Source: Crotalaria pallida
Taxonomy: Eukaryota > Streptophyta > Magnoliopsida > Fabales > Fabaceae
Assembly: GCA_037953625.1 (NCBI GenBank)
Contig: CM075654.1
Location: 56,071,001 to 56,135,000, forward strand
Reading direction: 5' to 3'
Length of the DNA: 64,000 nt
Of this stretch, positions 57,160-64,000 are shown piece after piece. The notes beneath the pieces are model-generated. The model was given only the letters and a program-made list of their open reading frames with translations. It searched no databases and was not told the DNA's origin. A program made the position numbers and the translations under genes. The stretch's first letter is position 1, and each line of letters starts with the position of its first letter.

Positions 57160-57900
57160 GTATATGTATATGGTGTATGATGTGGATGGAGGATCCGATG
57201 TGGAGTTGTTGCGGAGGATACTTTGCTGCTGCTGTGTTGATGATGATGCTACTACCTTACTACTTATGTTCCTTGGCGACTGTTGCTATCACTACTACTA
57301 CATCTGATGCTGCCAGATCTACGTGACCACCCTTAGAGTTATATTTTGGTTATGTATATATGTTGTAGATATACTTTTGGAGTACTCTAGGGTTTTGGTT
57401 GCACTGCTATGTAGATCTGTTTATGGACTTGTATTTTGGATCTTGGAGACTTGATGTTGGGACTATGTACTTATAACTCTTTTCATATATATGTATATAC
57501 CTATGGTTATATTACTATTAGTTGCATAATCCTATAATTTCCGCTTACTCTGATTTAATCTATTTGAGAGTTCGGCTGTGAAAACTATTCGATGGTATCA
57601 GTTTTATCAAATAAAGCAAGGGTAGCTTTAGTTATTTTCTATGATATAAAAACGATTTCAAAAGACGAATGTTACCCAACTTTTGAAAAGGTTTTAGAAA
57701 TCGCCGAATTCGATACAACTATTTTGAAATGCTTTAGAGTTTATTCTCCAAGAATTCCAAGTGTTGATTTGTGCACCCGCTTTAAAAAGAAAAATTTTAT
57801 TTCCATATTTTCTTAATACTCACAAGTCCATATATTATCCAATATAATGGTTTAAGTACTATATTACAATTTGGGTAATTCGGAAGGGTGTCACACTGAG

Positions 57901-57912
57901 TGGTATCAGAGC
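57901..57912 (+). other. Primer binding site, initiator-Met tRNA type
   Basis: TGGTATCAGAGC, 5 bp after the LTR end. Confidence 0.9.
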
Positions 57913-58185
57913 AAAAGCTAGATCCTGTAGTAGTGGAAGTAGTTTCAGAAAGGTAGCCATCAACATCAAGCAGGTATCTCCAGGGCATGTACACTCTTCT
58001 GAATGTTATTATTTTGCTTGTTGAGCTTTAGATACCCTTGATTTGTTTGCATCTTGTCTCTTTTGAGTACAAGACACAATTGATTGTAGATTTAGACGTT
58101 TAGGTAATAGTCTTAGTATAGGTGGTGTAATGGAAGTTTCTTTAGTTCAACATATGTGACCATAAGCCCATAGCGCAGGTCTAAT

Positions 58186-60525
58186 ATGGCAACTAGAAAC
58201 CAAAATCACACCAATGCGATGTTAGAACGAATCACCACGGTGCTGGAAGCCATGCAGCGACAGTCTCAACAATCATCTCAACCGGTTAACCCGTCTCATC
58301 AGTGTAATGTGGGTAACGCTGAGGCGAAGACTCTGGCTGATTTCAGGAGTTGCAATCCGCCAAAGTTTGAAGGAGGATTTAAACCGGAAGAGGCCAATAA
58401 GTGGATTCACACCATGGATAAGATTCTGAGAACATTGGAGTGTTCTGATACTCAGAAGGTGGCATATGCAACATACATGTTGGAGGATGAAGCTGAGAAT
58501 TGGTGGAATCACATGGTGCAACTTCTGCAATATGAGGGAAGGGAAGTGAGTTGGGGTATATTCATGGAGAAGTTTCTCCATAAGTATTTCCCTGAGGATC
58601 TAAGGAGAAAGAAGGAGGTAGAATTCTTGCAGCTGAAGCTAGGTAATATGAGTGTGGGTGAGTACGCGGCCAAGTTTGAGGAGCTTATGAAGTACTCTCC
58701 ATATTATCAGAACAATCCGGATGAAAGAAGCAAATGCATTAAGTTTGAGGGAGGCTTGAGGCCCAAGTTGAAGTCGATATTCAGTTATCAACGGATTCAA
58801 AGCTTTCCTGCACTTGTGGACATGTGTAGGATGTATGAAGATGACACAAAGGCTGAGGAGATGCAAGTCTCAGAAAAGAAGGACAAGCAGAACTATGGAC
58901 CTCAAAGACGTAAAGGTTTCAATAATCGAGGCAAAGGTCCGTATGATCGCCGAGGGAAAGGCAAGGGAAAAGCTGGTGGTTCGGATGGAAAGAATTTTCG
59001 GGGCGATGCTCCATTCTGTGATAAGTGCAAGCGCAACCACTATGGCCGTGTTTGTTGGGGAACAAGTGGATGCTTCAACTGTGGAAAGCCGGGACATTTT
59101 GCAAGAGACTGCAAGGAACCGACCAAAGCCAACTCAAGAGGGGCTGCAGAGAGGCCTATGGCTCAAGGAAGGGTTTTCACCCTTAATGGTGTGGAAGAAA
59201 GTCGGTCTTCTGATCTGGTGCAAGGTAAATACTTGCTTAATGGTCAGCCTTGTCTTGTTTTGTTTGATTCCGGTGCAACGCATTCATTTGTTTCATGTGA
59301 ATGTGTAGAACGTTTGGGTTTGAGTATGTCTGAGATGCCCTGTACCCTCAAAGTAGAAACCCCTACTAATGCTCCTGTAGTTGTTTCTAGAGCATGTCTT
59401 AACTGTTATATAGAAGTGTTAGGACAAACCTGTAAAGTAGATTTGATCTGCTTACCCTTGGCACAATTAGATGTGATCTTGGGAATGGACTGGTTAAGTC
59501 AAAACCAAGTAATCATTGATTGTGATAGAAAAGTAGTGACCTATAGAAATTCAAAACCCTCCGGCTATGTGTGTTTGTTCAACTCTGAGGTAGAAGAGAA
59601 TGGTCCAAGGATGGAAGAGATCCCTATTGTCAGAGATTTTCCGGAAGTATTTGCTGACGAGATCCCTGGTCTGCCACCAAGAAGAGAGATTGAATTCGGT
59701 ATCGATCTAGTTCCAGGAGCTGGTCCCATTTCTATTGCTCCTTATAGAATGGTACCACCGGAAATGGCTGAAATGAAGAAGCAGATTGAGGAGCTGTTGC
59801 AGAAGCAGATGATTCGACCAAGCGTGTCACCTTGGGGTGCTCCGGTTTTGTTTGTCAAGAAGAAGGATGGAAGCATGAGGATGTGCATCGACTACAGACA
59901 GTTGAATAAGGTCACGATCAAGAAAAAGTATCCATTGCCGAGAATAGATGACCTTATGGATCAAGTTCGTGGAGCTTCAGTATTTTCCAAGATTGATTTG
60001 AGGTCAGGATACCATCAGATCAGGATAAGAGAAGAGGATATCCCTAAGACTGCATTTCAATCTCGATACGGACATTATGAGTATGTCGTGATGCCGTTCG
60101 GATTGACTAATGCACCAGCTATTTTCATGGACTACATGAATCGGATCTTTAGACCTTATTTAGATTTGTTCGTGGTTGTGTTCATTGATGATATCCTTAT
60201 TTACTCTAAGAGCCCGGAGGAGCATGTTGAACACTTGAGGATAGTGTTGAGTATCCTGAAGGAGAAGCAGTTGTACGCCAAACTTACAAAATGTGAGTTC
60301 TGGCTGAAGGAGGTTAAGTTCTTGGGGCATGTGATTTCAGACAAGGGAATAGCCGTTGATCCGACGAAAGTGAGCTCGGTTTTGCAATGGGAGCAACCGA
60401 AGTCAGTCACGGAGGTGAGAAGCTTTCTTGGTTTGGCTGGCTACTACAGAAGATTCATAGAAGGTTTCTCGAAGATCGCACTGCCTTTGACGAAATTGAC
60501 TCGGAAAGATCAACCATTCCTATGA
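58186..60525 (+). pseudogene. Chromovirus gag-protease-reverse transcriptase (N-terminal piece)
   Basis: The frame begins MATRNQNHTNAMLERITTVL. Order: gag domain (about 65-190), zinc-binding segments (CDKCKRNHYGRVC near 280; CCHC CFNCGKPGHFARDC at about 296-309), aspartic protease D-S-G-A at 361, reverse transcriptase with FIDD near 667, then an in-frame TGA (60523-60525) at the reverse transcriptase/RNase H border. The same phase continues at 60556. Similar throughout to the 5184-9575 polyprotein. In a recent insertion, this stop is probably a late mutation. Confidence 0.9.
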
Positions 60526-60555
60526 GATGAGAAGTGTGAAAGGAATTTTCAAGAG

Positions 60556-61971
60556 TTGAAGGAAAGGTTGACATCGGCTCCTGTATTGGTTTTGCCCGAT
60601 ACACAGAAGAGTTTTGATGTGTATTGTGACGCATCGAAACAAGGTCTTGGGAGTGTTTTGATGCAAGAGGGGCAAGTCGTTGCCTACGCCTCGAGACAGC
60701 TAAAAGTTCATGAAATGAACTATCCAACTCATAATCTGGAGCTGGCAGCTGTGGTGTTTGCATTAAAGATCTGGAGGCATTATCTCTATGGCACTACGTT
60801 CCGGGTGTTTAGTGACCATAAGAGTTTAAAGTACCTCTTCGATCAAAAAGAGTTGAATTTGAGACAGCGCCGATGGATGGAGTTCTTGAAGGATTATGAG
60901 TTCGAGCTCTATTACCATCCTGGGAAGGCAAATGTCGTGGCGGACGCATTAAGTAGAAAGGCAATGCACATTAGTGCGATGATGATCAGAGAAGCTGCAT
61001 TGATAGAGGAGTTCCGGGATCTGAGCCTGACAATGCAAGTAGAGCCGACAAGTATTAAGATGGGGATGTTGCAGATTGCTAATGAGTTTCTGCAAAGGAT
61101 TCGGGAATTACAACACAAGGATGAGAAGCTGATGGAAAGAAAGAAGTTGATGCAAGAAGGTAAGGAGTTGGAATTTCAAGAAGGAAAGGATGGAATCCTT
61201 CGTTTTAGAACAAGGATATGTGTGCCTGATGATCCGGAAGTAAGAAGGATGATTCTGGATGAAGCACATAAGAGCAAGATGAGTATGCACCCGGGAGCGA
61301 CCAAAATGTATCAAGACCTGAAAAGGATATTCTGGTGGCCTAGTTTGAAAAAGGACGTGGCTGAGTATGTGGCATGTTGTTTGGTATGTCAGAAGGCCAA
61401 GGTGGAACACCAAAGGCCAGGAGGAGAATTACTTCCTTTGGAAATTCTGTTGTGGAAATGGGATGGTATCTCGATGGATTTTGTGTCGGGATTGCCAAGG
61501 ACAACCACTGGTCATGATGCAATTTGGGTGATCGTGGATCGTCTAACCAAGTCGGCGCATTTTATTCCTGTTAACATGCGCTACTCTTTGGAGAAGTTCA
61601 CCCAGTTATATATCAAGGAAGTTGTTCGTCTGCATGGGGTACCATCAAGCATTGTGTCAGATCGCGATCCGAGGTTTACATCGAAGTTTTGGGAAGATCT
61701 GCATAGAGCCTTGGCTTCAAGACTGAAGCTGAGTTCTGCATACCACCCTCAGACTGATGGTCAAACGGAGATGACTATTCAGTCATTGGAGGACATCCTA
61801 CGAGCCTGTGTTTTGGAAGGTCAAGGGAACTGGGAACAAATGTTGCACTCGTGGAGTTTACTTATAACAACAGTTACCACACGAGTATTGGAATGGCACC
61901 ATTTGAAGCTTTGTATGAAAGAAAGTGTCGGACGCCGTTATGCTGGTTTCAAGTGGGGGAGAACTCTCTAG
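60556..61971 (+). pseudogene. Chromovirus RNase H-integrase (middle piece)
   Basis: RNase H (YCDASKQGLGSVLMQ, NLELAAVVFALKIW, FSDHKSL, NVVADALSR), then integrase with an HHCC segment (61267-61400) and catalytic D (61477), D (61660) and E (61768; D-x35-E). A one-base shift near 61845 moves the following sequence to another phase; the last 40 or so residues of this frame are out of register. Confidence 0.88.
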
Positions 61972-62519
61972 TTGGTTCAGATTTTGTGCAAGAGACGATT
62001 GAGAAGATGAAGATGGTACAAGAGAAGATGAGGGCAGCTCAAAGTAGGCAGAAAAGCTATGCTGATAAAATAAGAAAACCTTTAGAGTTCGCCGAAGGAG
62101 ACCATGTATTCATTAGAATAGTACCAACCAAAGGTGTTAGTAGAGCCCTGAAAACCCAGAAACTATCACCTAAGTTTATTGGTCCCTATCAAATCCTCAA
62201 AAGAGTCGACCCGGTAGCTTATCAGTTAGCCCTGCCTCCGTCGCTAGCTAACCTTCATAATGTATTCCATGTGTCGCAATTGAAAAGATATGTCCATGAC
62301 CCCACCATTGTCCATAGAATCCAATCGGATGACTTAGAAATTCATGAAAACTTAACCTTCGAAGCTAAGCCTGTGCGCATTGAAGACCGAAGGATCAAGC
62401 AGCTTAGAGGGAAGGATATTCGTCTGGTCAAAGTCGTCTGGGTTTGTGGTGATGTGATAGAAGCATCTTGGGAATTAGAGGATAAGATGCGTCAGGATTA
62501 TCCTGAGTTGTTTGTATGA
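61851..62519 (+). pseudogene. Chromovirus integrase C-terminus and chromodomain (last piece)
   Basis: Starts in the integrase core (MEFTYNNSYHTSIGMAPFEA) and includes the GPY/F-like region (LSPKFIGPYQILKRV), HNVFHVSQLKRYVHD and a chromodomain ending WELEDKMRQDYPELF. Ends 41 bp before the 3' LTR. Chromodomains in this group bind modified histone tails and steer integration into heterochromatin. Confidence 0.88.
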
Positions 62520-62545
62520 GTTGAATTTCGGGGACGAAATTCCTT

Positions 62546-62560
62546 GTAAGTGGGGAGTAG
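62546..62560 (+). other. Polypurine tract
   Basis: GTAAGTGGGGAGTAG directly precedes the 3' LTR start. Preceded by a GGGGACGAAATTCC block also present near 9525. Confidence 0.75.
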
Positions 62561-64000
62561 TGTAACACCCCAAAATTTTAATCCCTGATTAATGAAATGT
62601 TAATTATAATTGAATTATAATTAATGATTTCTATATTAATCCTTGATTAAAATACGTATCCATGTAACTAGTTTATGTGTGTGAAATTATTTAATAAATA
62701 TTATAATGCATAAAATAAGTGTTTTGCATATTAGTCCCTGGGTTGGGACCTAGAAGCAATTATAGGAAAGGTTTTGGAGGGAAAGTAAATAAAATATTTA
62801 TTTTTCAAAAATGGGGCAAAATACTCGAGTATTTCTCGGAAAACTCGAGTATTCTGGACAGAGTTGCACGAGTTAGTGCGTTTGGTGAGTCAGCACCAAC
62901 GATTTCGCGTTGGTGACACGAAATCATCTCCATTCCACGTCCATGGAGGTCGTGTCGACCTGCATGAGCATTCTCCCATCCTATTTAAGCCAACCAACAC
63001 CAAATTGTTGAGATTCTTTGTCAAATTCGAAGTTGAGTGTTGAGTTAGGGTTCCTGAGTTCAAGAGATCAATTCTCCGTCTCTGTGTCAAATTGAAACAC
63101 AAATCATACACCAATACAAAGCTCACATCACGAGCTTTGTATAGATATAAAGATTGTGAGCTGAGAGTAAGTGTACTGTTAGAATCGAAGCTGAGAAGTT
63201 GAGGTTGGGTTGCTGTTTTCAGTTCTGGGAGCTTACTTCAATTTGGATTTCTGGTAAGCTCATGAATCCCTGAGTCTCAAATTCGGTTCCTTTAGTTAGT
63301 TGATGTTGCATAGAGTCTAGAAAATCTAATTTCCCCAATTTTATTCTCTGTTTCATGTGTGAACCAATTCCATTTTGGTGTTGCACTCAAACTACTCTGC
63401 ATGTGATGCTTGAAGTTGTTCTGGGAGTTGTGGAGCCTTTTCTTTGTCAATCCTTTGATGATTCACGTCTGAGAGGTAAGGGGAAGTAATTTCTTACACT
63501 AGATAGAGTTTAAATTCCATTAATTGTGTTAGAGAGCCAACAAGAGGCTCTAAGGGCTTAGTTTGAATAGGAACTTTGGTTTGGAGACCAATCCATGCTC
63601 TATGACTGTGTTGAGCAAGTTCTAAATCATGCATGCGAGCTTAAATGACCATTGTTTTATGAGTGTGACGTTTATTTAGCAATTTGAGGTGTTGAGTTGC
63701 TAAATTGTGTATTTTATGCATAAATGATTAATTCTCTGTCAAATTTGTTATTTGATATGAAATGAGTATTGTAACATGTTCAATATATGGTATATGAACT
63801 ACTGTGATCACTGGTTTGGGTTAAAAATGTTTAGAAATTGAAATGGTATGTAAAAACCAAGTTTTCAGTCTGTTCTGCCTGCAAATACTCGAGTATATGG
63901 CTTAACACTCGAGTATTTCGTGGTGCACCAGTGTGAAAATTGGCGCATCAACTTGAGAGTCAGGCTTGGCACTCGAGTATTTCAGATGCAACAAGAGTAA
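62561..64000 (+). mobile_element. 3' LTR of the young element, first 1440 bp
   Basis: Matches 51811 on, apart from about 19 differences and the absence of the solo LTR found at 53088-55556, so it shows the empty site of that insertion (about 63835). It keeps the twin palindromes, TATA-like site, leader hairpin and donor-like sites. The ORF copy would lie beyond the window. Confidence 0.95.

Larger units (their letters stand above)
51811..57895 (+). mobile_element. 5' LTR of the young element, split by a solo LTR
   Basis: Runs from TGTAACACCCC to GGGTGTCACA; about 3.6 kb without the insertion at 53088-55556. Layout: twin ACTCGAGT palindromes (52069-52083 and about 52091-52101), TATA-like TATTTAAG (52231), leader hairpin CAAAGCTC...GAGCTTTG (about 52366-52388), donor-like sites (52503, 52725), a second cluster of ACTCGAGT words (55606-55960), and the ORF at 56689-57159. 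Confidence 0.9.
51811..64000 (+). mobile_element. Young group C Ty3/gypsy chromovirus (3' LTR incomplete in window)
   Basis: 5' LTR 51811-57895 (with a 2.47-kb solo LTR inside), primer site 57901, gag-pol 58186-62519, purine tract, 3' LTR from 62561 to the window end. Over the 1.44 kb of LTR that can be compared I count about 19 differences by eye, roughly 1.3 percent, so insertion is recent. The polyprotein already has one stop and one frameshift. Chromodomain at the end of integrase: Tekay/Del-like. Confidence 0.9.

Overview
This window is plant nuclear DNA, most likely from a flowering plant (eudicot-like on base composition and protein fragments). It is almost entirely nested transposable elements. 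The evidence is: Ty3/gypsy chromovirus and Athila-type polyproteins, initiator-Met primer binding sites (TGGTATCAGAGC), LTRs of 2.5-3.8 kb with TGTAAC...GTTACA ends, and two CACTA DNA transposons. I see no intact host gene. The only host-like coding sequences are exon fragments of two plant genes (POP1 and dynamin-2) carried inside a CACTA transposon. I call the LTR groups A (1-887; 53088-55556 reversed), B (2253-5006; 35333 on; 45585-49219) and C (19274-23069 reversed; 26335-29724; 31713-34924; 51811-57895; 62561 on).

Layout. 1-887 is the 3' part of a group A LTR. 2253-18272 is a chromovirus with an uninterrupted 1463-aa polyprotein (5184-9575), but the LTRs on its two sides do not match. 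The right-hand LTR contains a 5.27-kb CACTA element (10006-15271, TSD AAT) with the captured gene fragments. 18273-31466 is a second, autonomous-type CACTA element, decayed: its transposase (minus strand, 25080 to about 19239) is cut by a reversed solo LTR (19274-23069, TSD CAATA). Its subterminal repeats hold another solo LTR (26335-29724). Its right terminus is at 30561, inside an older LTR.

31713-35332 is the 5' LTR, primer site and gag start of a group C chromovirus, cut by a group B LTR (35333). That LTR runs into a 5'-truncated Athila element (about 37150-44573) with broken gag and pol reading frames and an LTR at 43526-44573. 45585-49640 is a group B LTR with primer site and leader. 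It is cut by a reversed LTR (49641-51810), which is cut by a young group C element (51811 to beyond 64000). The 5' LTR of that young element is in turn cut by a reversed group A solo LTR (53088-55556, TSD GAAAT). The young element has near-identical LTRs, but its polyprotein frame carries one stop and one frameshift.

What may be new lies in the LTRs. (1) Each LTR lineage carries its own repeated palindrome with a central CG in the same promoter-proximal slot (ACTCGAGT, TAACCGGTTA, TAATCGATTA, GATATCGATATC). (2) Arrays of short hairpins keep the loop constant while the stems change with full compensation. (3) A small open reading frame inside group C LTRs (56689-57159; broken copy at 33935-34377) diverges mainly by silent and conservative changes. 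It follows a conserved splice-acceptor-like site, and conserved splice-donor-like sites lie upstream. Together these suggest LTRs with their own spliced small gene and lineage-specific cis sites. A functional link between them is inference only.
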